Source: Bog-473 sp052148295 (lineage in GTDB: Bacteria > Actinomycetota > Acidimicrobiia > Acidimicrobiales > RAAP-2). From it: a stretch of 42,687 bases of DNA. How positions within the stretch are numbered: the stretch's first letter is position 1; every line of letters starts with the position of its first letter. A model generated the notes under the pieces. That model made no database searches. It saw only the letters and a program-made list of their open reading frames with translations, and was not told where the DNA came from. Below are positions 7,868 to 15,583 of the stretch, in pieces. The stretch lies in contig JBKQIP010000101.1 in NCBI GenBank assembly GCA_052148295.1, positions 1-42,687 on the forward strand, read 5' to 3'. The translations under genes and the position numbers were made by a program.

Positions 7868-7898
7868 CATGACACACCCCTTTCGTAGGCTGAGCACC

Positions 7899-7952
7899 AT
7901 GGACTCGATGCGGGCTTCGGCCACCACCTTGGCCCGGCGCCGGGACCGGTAG
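7899..7952 (+). CDS. Possible leaderless 17-codon ORF before the DNA methyltransferase
   Basis: TAGGCT (7886-7891) is followed by 7 nt and ATG 7899, the same leaderless spacing seen elsewhere in the window. The ORF encodes 17 residues rich in Arg near its end (LARRRDR) and stops at 7952, 15 nt before the methyltransferase ATG. It may be a leader peptide or chance; there is no Shine-Dalgarno and no homology claim is possible at this length. Confidence 0.2.
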   Translation: MDSMRASATTLARRRDR

Positions 7953-7967
7953 GGTCACCGATCCGTC

Positions 7968-9374
7968 ATGGCTGCCCGTCGTCGTACCTCGACCTCCAAT
8001 TTCGGCGTGGGACGCCGCGAGTCCCACGTGGCCGACGCCTTCTACGCCCGCTTCGAGGCCCCCGAGCTCACCGCCGACGAGGATGTGGAGCCGCCCTCTC
8101 CCCCGACGGACGCCTGTGTCTGCGGCGATGCGCGTCAGATGCCGGACATCGCCGACAATTCGGTTGCGCTCGTCGTCACCTCGCCGCCGTACTTCGCCGG
8201 CAAGCAGTACGAGGAGGAACTGGACCGCGAGGGCGTGCCGGGTTCCTACCTCGAGTACCTGCAGCTCCTGCGTGAGGTGTTCGCCGAGTGCAAGCGCGTG
8301 CTCGAGCCCGGCGGTCGCATCGCGGTCAACGTGGCCAACCTCGGGCGAAAGCCGTATCGCAGTCTGGCCGCCGATGTCATCACCATCCTGCAGGATGACC
8401 TGCGCCTGCTGCCCCGAGGGGAGATCGTGTGGCAGAAGGGCGAGGGGGCCAGCGGTTCGTGCGCCTGGGGCTCCTTCCGCTCGCCGACCAATCCCGTCCT
8501 GCGCGACGTGACCGAGCGGGTCATCGTGGCCAGCAAGGGCCGCTTCAGCAGGGCCAAGAGCCCGAAGGAGCGGCAGGCGGCCGGCCTGCCGCACCGGAGC
8601 AGCATCCGAGCCGACGACTTCATGGCGTTGACGCTCGACGTGTGGGACATCCCACCCGAGAGCGCCAATCGGGTGCAGCACCCGGCCCCGTTCCCCGTCG
8701 AGCTGCCCCAGCGTCTGATCGAGCTCTACACCTTCGCCGGCGATCTGGTCCTCGACCCCTTCTGTGGATCGGGCTCCACGCTGGTGGCCGCCCGGCGCGC
8801 CGGTCGGATGGGCATCGGGTACGACCTCGACCCCTCCTACGTGGAACTGGCCCGCTCCCGCCTGGCCGACGAGGCTCCGGCGGGCGGGGACGAGGCAGGG
8901 GAGGCCGGGGAGGAAGCAGGCGCCTCCGCCGGGACGCTGGCCCGACGGGCGCTCGACGCGGCCGGGTTCGTCGACGTGCGCCCCAACCGGAGGCTGCGCG
9001 GCCTCGGCCTGATGATCAGCTTCACCGCCAAGGACGCGGCCGGCACCACCTGGCATTTCGAGGTGGCCGGTCCGAACTCGTCGTTCCGGGCCGGCATGTC
9101 CAAGACCGACACGGTGTGGCGGACGCTCGGGCGCGCCCACGTCATGGCCCGCAACGACGTGAAGCCCGTGGTCATCCTCACCCCCCAGCTCCCCCGGCCC
9201 GGGAGCGAGGGAGACAGGGCATTGCGGGCGACCGGACCCGACGGGTTCTTCGACGCCATCGACCTCTTCTCCGCCGCCGCCCGTCAGCGCCTGGCGGCCT
9301 ATGCCGGGAGCGGGCCGCCGCGACCACTGGCCGGGTTCTGGACCCCCGCGGACCTCCCCCCGCACCCACAGTGA
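7968..9374 (+). CDS. DNA N4/N6 methyltransferase with extra C-terminal domain
   Basis: A 468-aa protein. Residues 45-300 form an N6_N4-type DNA methylase: catalytic TSPPY (71-75, motif IV) comes first and the SAM-binding DPFCGSGST (263-271, motif I) comes later, the beta-class order. SPPY rather than DPPY is common in N4-cytosine enzymes but does not settle the base. A low-complexity Gly/Ala/Glu linker (302-320) joins a C-terminal domain (about 322-445) with WHFEVAGPNSSFRAG, a DxnExx arrangement resembling a degenerate PD-(D/E)XK core. The gene overlaps the next by 4 nt (GTGA). No ordinary restriction enzyme is next to it, but see the 390-aa gene downstream. Confidence 0.88.
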   Translation: MAARRRTSTSNFGVGRRESHVADAFYARFEAPELTADEDVEPPSPPTDACVCGDARQMPDIADNSVALVVTSPPYFAGKQYEEELDREGVPGSYLEYLQLLREVFAECKRVLEPGGRIAVNVANLGRKPYRSLAADVITILQDDLRLLPRGEIVWQKGEGASGSCAWGSFRSPTNPVLRDVTERVIVASKGRFSRAKSPKERQAAGLPHRSSIRADDFMALTLDVWDIPPESANRVQHPAPFPVELPQRLIELYTFAGDLVLDPFCGSGSTLVAARRAGRMGIGYDLDPSYVELARSRLADEAPAGGDEAGEAGEEAGASAGTLARRALDAAGFVDVRPNRRLRGLGLMISFTAKDAAGTTWHFEVAGPNSSFRAGMSKTDTVWRTLGRAHVMARNDVKPVVILTPQLPRPGSEGDRALRATGPDGFFDAIDLFSAAARQRLAAYAGSGPPRPLAGFWTPADLPPHPQ

Positions 9375-9685
9375 GCACGCTGGTGGCCTGCGCCGTGGTA
9401 CGGGACGATCCCCCGCGCGTCTTCGTGGCCCAGGACCTGGCCACCCTCAACTGGGTGCTGGCCTGTCAGCTGGTGGCCAAGACCCCGGGTGCGGACCTGC
9501 CCGCGGGCGAGCGCGACGCCCTGCGGACCGCGCTGACCGAGCATCGCTGGGGCGACGCCGTGTTCGCCTTCATCGACCGCACCGGGATCGCCGTGGACGT
9601 CTACGAGAGCACCGACCTCGTCGGCCCGGCCGACGTCGAGATCGGCCCCCTCGAGCTCCAGCTGACTCCGCTCTTCTCCGAGTAG
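9371..9685 (+). CDS. Conserved hypothetical protein in the methyltransferase operon (104 aa)
   Basis: GTG 9371 overlaps the methyltransferase stop (GTGA), which implies translational coupling. The sequence is hydrophobic at the start (STLVACAVVRD), then mostly helical and acidic with VFVAQDLATLNWVLACQLVA and a C-terminal LELQLTPLFSE. No signal peptide, zinc motif or known domain is seen. Its position between the methylase and the nuclease-like protein suggests it is a third component of that cassette (inference). Confidence 0.65.
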   Translation: MSTLVACAVVRDDPPRVFVAQDLATLNWVLACQLVAKTPGADLPAGERDALRTALTEHRWGDAVFAFIDRTGIAVDVYESTDLVGPADVEIGPLELQLTPLFSE

Positions 9686-9721
9686 GGGGAGCGGCCCAAG
9701 CCGGAGTGGAAGGATGCGGGT

Positions 9722-10894
9722 GTGCCCAATCTCCGCACCATGGTCACCGAACTGGGGACCGGATTGGGCATGCTCGGCGGGGGCGACCTCGATCAGGCAC
9801 TGCACGCCCGGTCGCCGGTGATGCGCAGCCTCTCACCCGAGGACTGGGACCTTTTGGCCTCGGCCCGCGCCGGGGGCGCCTACGGTGTCGAGTTCCACGC
9901 GGCCTGGGAGAACGGTCGGGCCTTCCTGGCGGCGAGGGACGGCCTCCGTGGCCGGCTGCCCGCGGTGGTGGAGTGGAAGGGGGCGGTGCGTGCCTCGGGG
10001 GACGAGGTGGCGCCGGTGGACCTGCGGGTCGACCACGTCTACCTGGTCAGCTGCAAGTACCTCTCGAACATCCTGTTCAACGTGGCGCCGGCCCACATCT
10101 TCGACGAGCTCTTGGTCGGCGGGCAGAGCCGGCGGGGACGACAGACCGGGGGCGACTGGTATGCCGACGTCGCCCCGGGGCCGTACCAGTGTCTCTACGA
10201 CGTCGTGCGCGCCGCCACCCGGGACATGGGGGCGGAGCGCCCCCGCGAGCCCGCGGGGCGCCCGCCGCGCCGGGCCCCGGGGACCGAGGCGACGCCGGCG
10301 CTCCCCGGCTTGGGGACCGGTGGCGACGTGGCTGGCGAGGTGCCGGTCGAGGTGCCCCGCCCCTCCTGGGCGGCCCTCCCCGAGCTCCCCCCGCGGGCCC
10401 TCGATCTCACCACGACCGACCGGGCCGCGCTGGCCAGCTCCCTCAGGGGTGGCTGGCCCGATCGGGCCAAGGCGGCGTACCGCGAGCTCTCGGCCGCGGT
10501 GGCGCAGGCGTCGGTGACCCGCTGGCGGGCGGCACTGGCGGCTCGGACCGGCGCCCGCGAGGCCATGCTGTGGCGTCTGCTGCGCATGGGCAGCGCCCCG
10601 TATTTCGTGCTGGGCTCGAGCCCGCGACGGTCGCTGCGCCTGCGCGTGGCCACACCATGGGATTGGCGGCAGCTCTACGCCCTCGATCAGCTGGAGGTCT
10701 TCGCCCAGGAGGGCGGGCAGCCCAAGGTGGGATGGCAGGCCACGGTGCGTGAGCGATCCTCCGGGCGGCTCCACGAGGTGGCGGGGCACGTGGAGGTTCG
10801 ATGGAGCCACGGCCGCTTCGGCGGGCCCCCCGAAGCCAAGGGCTATCTCGACTCTCCCCATCACCTCGTGCCGGGATACTTTCCTCTGCGGTGA
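9722..10894 (+). CDS. Uncharacterised 390-aa protein with PD-(D/E)XK-like motifs
   Basis: Starts at GTG 9722 with GGAAGG upstream. The N-terminal 160 residues contain two nuclease-like signatures: VVEWKG (E84-x-K86) and DLRVDHVYLVSCKYLS, where D104 is followed by a hydrophobic strand and S110-C-K112, matching D-hhhhh-(E/D)-x-K except that Ser replaces the acidic residue. A Pro/Gly/Arg-rich linker (175-225) leads to a C-terminal half (230-390) with several Trp and basic helices. I do not recognise a named family; a restriction or repair nuclease is the leading idea. It follows the methylase and 104-aa gene by 36 nt and overlaps the next GNAT by 4 nt. Confidence 0.72.
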   Translation: MPNLRTMVTELGTGLGMLGGGDLDQALHARSPVMRSLSPEDWDLLASARAGGAYGVEFHAAWENGRAFLAARDGLRGRLPAVVEWKGAVRASGDEVAPVDLRVDHVYLVSCKYLSNILFNVAPAHIFDELLVGGQSRRGRQTGGDWYADVAPGPYQCLYDVVRAATRDMGAERPREPAGRPPRRAPGTEATPALPGLGTGGDVAGEVPVEVPRPSWAALPELPPRALDLTTTDRAALASSLRGGWPDRAKAAYRELSAAVAQASVTRWRAALAARTGAREAMLWRLLRMGSAPYFVLGSSPRRSLRLRVATPWDWRQLYALDQLEVFAQEGGQPKVGWQATVRERSSGRLHEVAGHVEVRWSHGRFGGPPEAKGYLDSPHHLVPGYFPLR

Positions 10895-11481
10895 GCACCT
10901 TCGACCTGTCCGCCTTCGAGCCACCCCTGCAGGTACCCGAGCTCCGTTCCGGGACCACGATCCTGCGGCCGTTCACCCTGGCGGACCTCAGCCTGGTCCG
11001 CGAGGCGGCATCGGACCCGTACATCCCCAGCATCACCTCGGTGCCCGCGGCCTACAGCGACGACGAGGGTCGCGCCTTCATCGAGCGCCAGTTCGCGCAG
11101 GCGCGTGACGGGCACGGGTACCCCTTTGCCATCGCCCACGCGTCCGAACCCGACCGCGGGATCGGGGCGATCGGCCTGTGGCTCCGCGAGATCGACAGCG
11201 GCCGTGCCTCCATCGGCTACTGGTTGGTTCCCTCCGCCCGCGGGAAGGGGCTGGCCGGGTCGGCCCTCCGGGCGCTGGTCACCATGGCCTTCGGGACGTT
11301 CGCCATCCCCCGCCTGCATCTCTTCATCGAACCGTGGAACGTGGCCTCGCAGAGGACGGCCGAGTCCGCCGGATTCGTCCAAGAGGCTTTGCTCCGCGGC
11401 TGGGAGCGGATCGACGGCGCGCAGCATGACGCCTACTCCTTCGTCTCCCTTCTCGCGCACTGGTCGGCCGGAGACGATTGA
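10891..11481 (+). CDS. GNAT acetyltransferase, RimJ/RimL-like
   Basis: A 196-aa acetyltransferase_3-type protein from GTG 10891, which overlaps the previous stop (GTGA). It has the early LRSGTTILRPFTLAD, the middle IGYWLVPSARGKGLAGSAL (motif A with R-G-K-G-L-A) and the late FIEPWNVASQRTAESAGF, all standard for ribosomal-protein-alanine acetyltransferase relatives. The frame extends upstream inside the previous gene, but the overlapped GTG and the family start agree. Its substrate is unknown. Confidence 0.85.
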   Translation: MSTFDLSAFEPPLQVPELRSGTTILRPFTLADLSLVREAASDPYIPSITSVPAAYSDDEGRAFIERQFAQARDGHGYPFAIAHASEPDRGIGAIGLWLREIDSGRASIGYWLVPSARGKGLAGSALRALVTMAFGTFAIPRLHLFIEPWNVASQRTAESAGFVQEALLRGWERIDGAQHDAYSFVSLLAHWSAGDD

Positions 11482-11482
11482 G

Positions 11483-11848
11483 GTGGACGGCACGGTGCGG
11501 GATCGAGCTCGAGCCGGCCTCAGAGCTCTCGTGCTGGTCGCCGCACTGGCCTGGTCCCTCGACGACTGGCCCGGGACGGCGGCCGCCGCCACGTCCGCCC
11601 CGACCCCGGGCTCCGCCACGGCGGCGCGGTACCTGCGGACCGTGGCCACCACGGTGGCCAAGCAGACGGCGGCGCGGGGCCACAAGCAGAGCAGTGCGGA
11701 CGTGATCGTGTCCGTGGTCGGACTGGTGGCCATCATCGTCACCGTCGTCGTGCTCGGCTCGCTGTCGGCTCGCCGACACCGGCGCGACGCGCCAGCGGAC
11801 CAGAGGGCCCGCCGGCCGGCGGACCCCGGCCGGGGGCTGTTCGGTTGA
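11483..11848 (+). CDS. Predicted secreted/membrane protein (121 aa)
   Basis: From GTG 11483 (an alternative GTG is at 11495) the protein begins with a basic segment (RDRARAGLR) and a hydrophobic core (ALVLVAALAW) ending in TAAAA, a plausible signal peptide. A second hydrophobic span near residues 75-95 (VIVSVVGLVAIIVTVVVLG) is followed by a strongly basic tail (SARRHRRD), giving an external N-terminal loop and a cytoplasmic tail. No domain is recognised. The stop overlaps the TTG start of the next gene. Confidence 0.55.
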   Translation: MDGTVRDRARAGLRALVLVAALAWSLDDWPGTAAAATSAPTPGSATAARYLRTVATTVAKQTAARGHKQSSADVIVSVVGLVAIIVTVVVLGSLSARRHRRDAPADQRARRPADPGRGLFG

Positions 11849-12555
11849 CCGGGCCCGACCCGACCGCGCCGGAACCGACGGGGCCCGAACCACGGAGGGA
11901 CCCCGATCCGGCACAGTGGGCGGATCCGTCCGTCACCTATGACGCGGTGGCCCCCCGCTACGCCGACAGGTTCCTCCGCGAGTTGGACGACAAGCCGTTC
12001 GACCGCGAGCTCCTGGCCCGCTTCGCCCGGTCGGTCACCGGGGGTGCGGGCGGGGCCGGTCCGGTGTGCGATCTCGGGTGCGGCCCCGGCCACGTGGCAT
12101 CGTTCCTGGCCGACCTGGGCGCCGACGTGATCGGCTGCGACCGCTCCCGCGGCATGGTGGCGCAGGCTCGGCTCCATCGTCCCTCGCTGGCGATCTTCCA
12201 GGGCGACATGTCCGCCCTGGGGCTGCGCCCCGGGTCACTGGGCGGCGTGGTCTGCTTCTACGCCCTGATCCACATTCCACGGGTCCGGGTGCCCGACGTG
12301 ATCCGCGAGCTCCACCGGGTGTTGGCCCTGGGCGGCTCTCTCCTCCTGGCCGTGCACGGCGGGACGGGGTCGCTCCATGCCACACAGATGCTCGAGCAGC
12401 CGGTGGAGCTCGATGCGACCCTGTTCGTGCGGGACGAGCTGGCCGGGCTGTTGGAGGCGGTCGGGCTCACGGTGGTGGAGACGCACGACCGGGACCCCTA
12501 CGCGCACGAGGTCGCCACCCGGCGCCTCTACCTGTGGGCGACGCGCCGGGTGTGA
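11845..12555 (+). CDS. Class I SAM-dependent methyltransferase
   Basis: A 236-aa Methyltransf_11/25-type protein. SAM motif I is VCDLGCGPGHVASFL (around residue 74), motif II the acidic GCDRS, motif IV GGVVCFYALIHI, and the post-motif region carries RELHRVLALGGSLLL. It starts at TTG 11845 in a TTGA overlap with the preceding gene; no other in-frame start precedes YDAVAPRYADRF, the family's conserved beginning. The substrate is unknown and there is no pathway partner nearby. Confidence 0.83.
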   Translation: MTGPDPTAPEPTGPEPRRDPDPAQWADPSVTYDAVAPRYADRFLRELDDKPFDRELLARFARSVTGGAGGAGPVCDLGCGPGHVASFLADLGADVIGCDRSRGMVAQARLHRPSLAIFQGDMSALGLRPGSLGGVVCFYALIHIPRVRVPDVIRELHRVLALGGSLLLAVHGGTGSLHATQMLEQPVELDATLFVRDELAGLLEAVGLTVVETHDRDPYAHEVATRRLYLWATRRV

Positions 12556-12582
12556 TCGCTCGGCGTCACGTCTGCGAAACTG

Positions 12583-12597
12583 GGCCCGTTCCGGGCC
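12583..12597 (+). terminator. Strong GC hairpin after the methyltransferase
   Basis: GGCCCG-ttc-CGGGCC, a perfect 6-bp stem with a 3-nt loop, 28 nt after the methyltransferase stop and 33 nt before a short ORF. No U tract follows, so it may be a weak terminator or a 5' leader structure of the crotonase mRNA. Confidence 0.35.
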
Positions 12598-12629
12598 GCA
12601 CCTCGGCGGTCCGACCGGAGGGAGGCGAG

Positions 12630-12668
12630 ATGATCACCCGACGCGGGGGGTCGACCCATGCTGGTTGA
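12630..12668 (+). CDS. Possible 12-codon leader ORF overlapping the crotonase start
   Basis: The best Shine-Dalgarno in this gap, GGAGGGAGG (12617-12625), precedes ATG 12630, not the crotonase ATG. The ORF encodes MITRRGGSTHAG and stops at 12668, overlapping the crotonase start at 12658 in another frame. It could couple translation of the crotonase. Small size makes it uncertain. Confidence 0.25.
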   Translation: MITRRGGSTHAG

Positions 12669-13455
12669 CGTCGAGATCGCCGACCGGGTGGGAACGATCA
12701 CCCTCAACCGACCCGAGGCACGGAATGCGCTGTCGGCGGAGATGACCGAACTCGTGGACCAGGCGATCGTGGACCTGGACGCCGACGCCGACGTCGGCGC
12801 GATCATCTTGACCGGAGCGGACCCGGCCTTTTGCGCGGGATTCGACCTGCGCGCCCTCTCGACCGAGGTCCGCTCGGAGCAGCAGCGGCGTCAGGCGGGT
12901 CCCCTGAAGCACCTCGGACTGCTGCCCGAGCACGACACACCGGTCATCGGGGCCATCAACGGCGCAACGGTGACCGGTGGCCTCGAACTGGCCATGTGCT
13001 GCGACTTCCTCATCGCATCGGACCGTGCGCAATTCGCCGACACGCACGCCCGGGTCGGCGTGATGCCCGGCGGGGGCCTGACCATCCGGTTGCCCCAGCT
13101 CATCGGCGTGGACCGGGCCCGGCGGATGTCGTTCACCGGCGACTTCATCGACGCGCCCACGGCCTGTGCCTGGGGACTGGTGGTCGAGGTGGTGCCCCAC
13201 GACGGGCTGCTGGACCGCGCCCGGGAGCTGGCCACCACCATCGCCTCCATTCCGGCCGAATACGTGCGCGAGGTCCGGCACCTGTACGAGGACATCGGCG
13301 GCCTGGTGGGGCGGGAGGCCTGGCTGGCCGAATCGCAGCGGTCTCGGGAGTGGATGGCTCGACGATTCGACCAGTCCCGCTTGGCCCGCGAGCGCGCCGA
13401 CATCGTCGCCCGCGGTCGGTCACAGAGCACCGCCGGGGATGCCCAGTCATCATGA
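12658..13455 (+). CDS. Enoyl-CoA hydratase/isomerase family protein
   Basis: A 265-aa crotonase. The CoA and oxyanion-hole segments are FCAGFDLRAL and NGATVTGGLELAMCCDFLIA. In the second catalytic loop the sequence is ADTHARVGVMPGGGL, where classic hydratases have PE before the LG; the second catalytic Glu is thus replaced, as in many mycobacterial EchA proteins, so activity may differ from simple hydration. It is coupled by ATGA overlap to an LLM oxidoreductase, suggesting one catabolic step pair. Confidence 0.88.
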   Translation: MLVDVEIADRVGTITLNRPEARNALSAEMTELVDQAIVDLDADADVGAIILTGADPAFCAGFDLRALSTEVRSEQQRRQAGPLKHLGLLPEHDTPVIGAINGATVTGGLELAMCCDFLIASDRAQFADTHARVGVMPGGGLTIRLPQLIGVDRARRMSFTGDFIDAPTACAWGLVVEVVPHDGLLDRARELATTIASIPAEYVREVRHLYEDIGGLVGREAWLAESQRSREWMARRFDQSRLARERADIVARGRSQSTAGDAQSS

Positions 13456-14486
13456 AGGTGTACGCCGGCATGGATCCCCGGCTGACACCGGCCGAGATCC
13501 TCGAACACGCACGGCGAGTCGAGGCGCTCGGCTATGACGGCATCCACGTGGCCGAAACGGTGCACGACGCGCTGGCCATGGCCCTGCTGGTGATCGAGCA
13601 CACGCAACGCCTCATGGTTCGCACCAGCGTCGCCCTGGCCTTCACCCGGAGCCCGACCCTGACGGCCTATGCCGCCTGGGATCTGGCCAAGTTCAGCGGC
13701 GGGCGCTTCGAGCTGGGCCTGGGCACCCAGATCCGCCAGAACATCGAGGACCGCTACGCCATGCCGTTCAGCCCTGACCCGCTGGGCCAGCTCCGCGACT
13801 ACGTGGGCGCGGTGCGGGCCGCCTTCGCCGCCTTCGCCACCGGTCGGCCGCCCCGGTACGAGAGCGCCCATTATCGATTCACCCGCATGCAGCCCTATTT
13901 CAACCCCGGTCCCGACGACGTGACGGTTGCGCCGGCCATCTACCTCGGAGGGGTGCAACGCGCCGCCTGCGCACTGGCCGGAGAGGTGGCCGACGGCTTC
14001 GTCACGCACCCCACCAATTCCAATCCCCTCTATCTGGAGGCCACGTGCCGCCCGGGCCTGGCCGACGGAGCGGCGCGGGCCGGTCGCTCGCTCGACGACG
14101 GGTCCTTCGAACTGGTCATCGGCACGCAGGTCATCACCGGATCGTCGCCCGCCGCCCTGGCGTCGGAGCGGGAACGCCAGCGCCACCTGCTGGCGTTCTT
14201 GTACTCGACGCCTGCGTATCGGCCCACCCTCGAGCTTTACGGATGGGCCGACCTGGGGCCCCAGTTGCGGTCGTTGATCCGCAACGAACGCTGGGACGAC
14301 CTGGGCACCCTCCTCTCCGACGACGTGCTCGACACGCTGGTGCCGAGCGGCACCTTCGCCGAGCTGCCCGAGATCCTCCTCGGGCGCTTCGGTGGGCTGG
14401 GCCAGGGCATCGTGGCCTCTCCCCCGGCCGACCGCGGTGACGACGGGGCCTTCGGCGAGGTGATCAGGGCCCTGCAGGCGGCCTGA
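13452..14486 (+). CDS. LLM-class F420-dependent oxidoreductase (TIGR03617-like)
   Basis: A 344-aa luciferase-fold protein from ATG 13452, overlapping the crotonase stop (ATGA). Landmarks are MKVYAGMDPRL, the VGLTP-equivalent strand IHVAETVHDALAMALL, GGRFELGLGTQIRQNIEDRY (the LG-L-G-T-Q segment near the deazaflavin site) and GEVADGFVTHP near the C-terminal part. The family reduces or oxidises diverse substrates with F420; the specific substrate is unknown. Confidence 0.88.
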   Translation: MKVYAGMDPRLTPAEILEHARRVEALGYDGIHVAETVHDALAMALLVIEHTQRLMVRTSVALAFTRSPTLTAYAAWDLAKFSGGRFELGLGTQIRQNIEDRYAMPFSPDPLGQLRDYVGAVRAAFAAFATGRPPRYESAHYRFTRMQPYFNPGPDDVTVAPAIYLGGVQRAACALAGEVADGFVTHPTNSNPLYLEATCRPGLADGAARAGRSLDDGSFELVIGTQVITGSSPAALASERERQRHLLAFLYSTPAYRPTLELYGWADLGPQLRSLIRNERWDDLGTLLSDDVLDTLVPSGTFAELPEILLGRFGGLGQGIVASPPADRGDDGAFGEVIRALQAA

Positions 14487-14536
14487 CCCGGGCGGGGAAC
14501 CGCCCACCCGAGGCCCGGTGGCCAGCACGAAAGCGC

Positions 14537-15481
14537 TCACCCCGCATGCCGGGGCGGCGCGGGCAGGTCCGCGCTGGCGCGCTCGAGGGCGACCCAGCCG
14601 GTGTCGGCCTCCTTCTCGGCCCGCTCGGCCCGCCCGCCGCCCCGCACACCGAAGAGTCTCTTGGAGACGAGGAGGTAGAGCACGATGGCGAGGTTGATGA
14701 CCAGCGTCAGGACCTTGAGGGTCGAGACTTGAGAGGTCAGCTCGTAGACCTCGAAAGGCACGAGCACGCCGGTCTCGACCAGCGTCAGGTACTCGGCCCA
14801 ACGCCGCGAGAACCACAAGCCCACGGCTTCGATCAGGAGCACCGCGGTGTAGGCGGCGACGGCCCCACCGATGAGATAGAGCTTGGTCGGCGACAGGGCG
14901 AACAGTCGGTTGATCTCGGGAAAGATGCCCCGCCGCGTGTCGAAGATCGGTCCACCGAGCCCACCTTGGAGGTCGGAGAGGATATGGACGTAGTCCCGGT
15001 GCAGCTGGTCCCGATGCCGGGCGAAGAGAAAGATGGCCACCGCGATGGTCGAGAGCACGAGGACGTGCACCATGCGATCCAGGGCAATGAGGCGCAGGAC
15101 GAAGCGGTCCCGCAGCGGACGTCCGCGCAGCGGGATCTCGATCTCGTCGCGCGGAGGAAGATGCCGTCGTTCGCTCTGCTCCGGCGGAGGCAGTGGCATC
15201 CACGAGTCGCATCGCAGGCAGCGGTGCCACCGCACGCCATCGCTCTCCCGGGCGATCAGGCCGTCCACGTCCCGAATCTCGGCGGCGTCCGTGCCGACCA
15301 GCGCATGACCGTGGAGGCCGCAGCTGATCAGCTCCCAGCGCATGGTCCGCCCGGCGCGACCTTTCGGCGGCGCCTCCCCGGGCGCGAGCGGTTCCGTGAC
15401 GACCGGAGCGACCGGGGCGACCGGGGCGACCGGGGCGACCGGGGCGACCGGAGGGTCCTTCACCTCCGGGCGCGATGGCAT
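14537..15481 (-). CDS. DUF2127 membrane protein with zinc-ribbon-like N-terminus
   Basis: A 314-aa protein from ATG 15481. Residues 10-28 are a PVA repeat. Next is a Cys/His region (SCGLHGHAL ... WHRCLRCDSW) that may bind zinc. Four predicted membrane spans follow (around DRMVHVLVLSTIAVAIFLFA, LIGGAVAAYTAVLLIEAVGL, VETGVLVPFEVYEL, VLTLVINLAIVLYLLV), matching DUF2127, a family of unknown function. The C-terminal 40 residues are charged. It is convergent with the LLM gene. Confidence 0.8.
   Translation of the reverse strand: MPSRPEVKDPPVAPVAPVAPVAPVAPVVTEPLAPGEAPPKGRAGRTMRWELISCGLHGHALVGTDAAEIRDVDGLIARESDGVRWHRCLRCDSWMPLPPPEQSERRHLPPRDEIEIPLRGRPLRDRFVLRLIALDRMVHVLVLSTIAVAIFLFARHRDQLHRDYVHILSDLQGGLGGPIFDTRRGIFPEINRLFALSPTKLYLIGGAVAAYTAVLLIEAVGLWFSRRWAEYLTLVETGVLVPFEVYELTSQVSTLKVLTLVINLAIVLYLLVSKRLFGVRGGGRAERAEKEADTGWVALERASADLPAPPRHAG
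15401..15454 (+). repeat. Six tandem copies of a 9-bp unit within the DUF2127 gene
   Basis: GACCGGGGC repeated at 9-nt steps from 15401 to 15454, with GGAGC or GGAGG at the two edge copies. On the coding strand it gives the in-frame tripeptide Pro-Val-Ala repeat near the N-terminus of the DUF2127 protein. Confidence 0.85.
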
Positions 15482-15583
15482 CGGACCGGTCCAGGGACTG
15501 CCATGCCCCTATCCTGCCTCCTGTGCCGCGGCGGAAGGTGCTCCCGGGGGCGGATCGCGGCGCGCGCCACGGCCCCGGGGCGT

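Noticed and set aside
15483..15492. Palindrome GGACCGGTCC next to the DUF2127 start
   Set aside because: Such palindromes are common at this GC content; no regulator or promoter context supports it.
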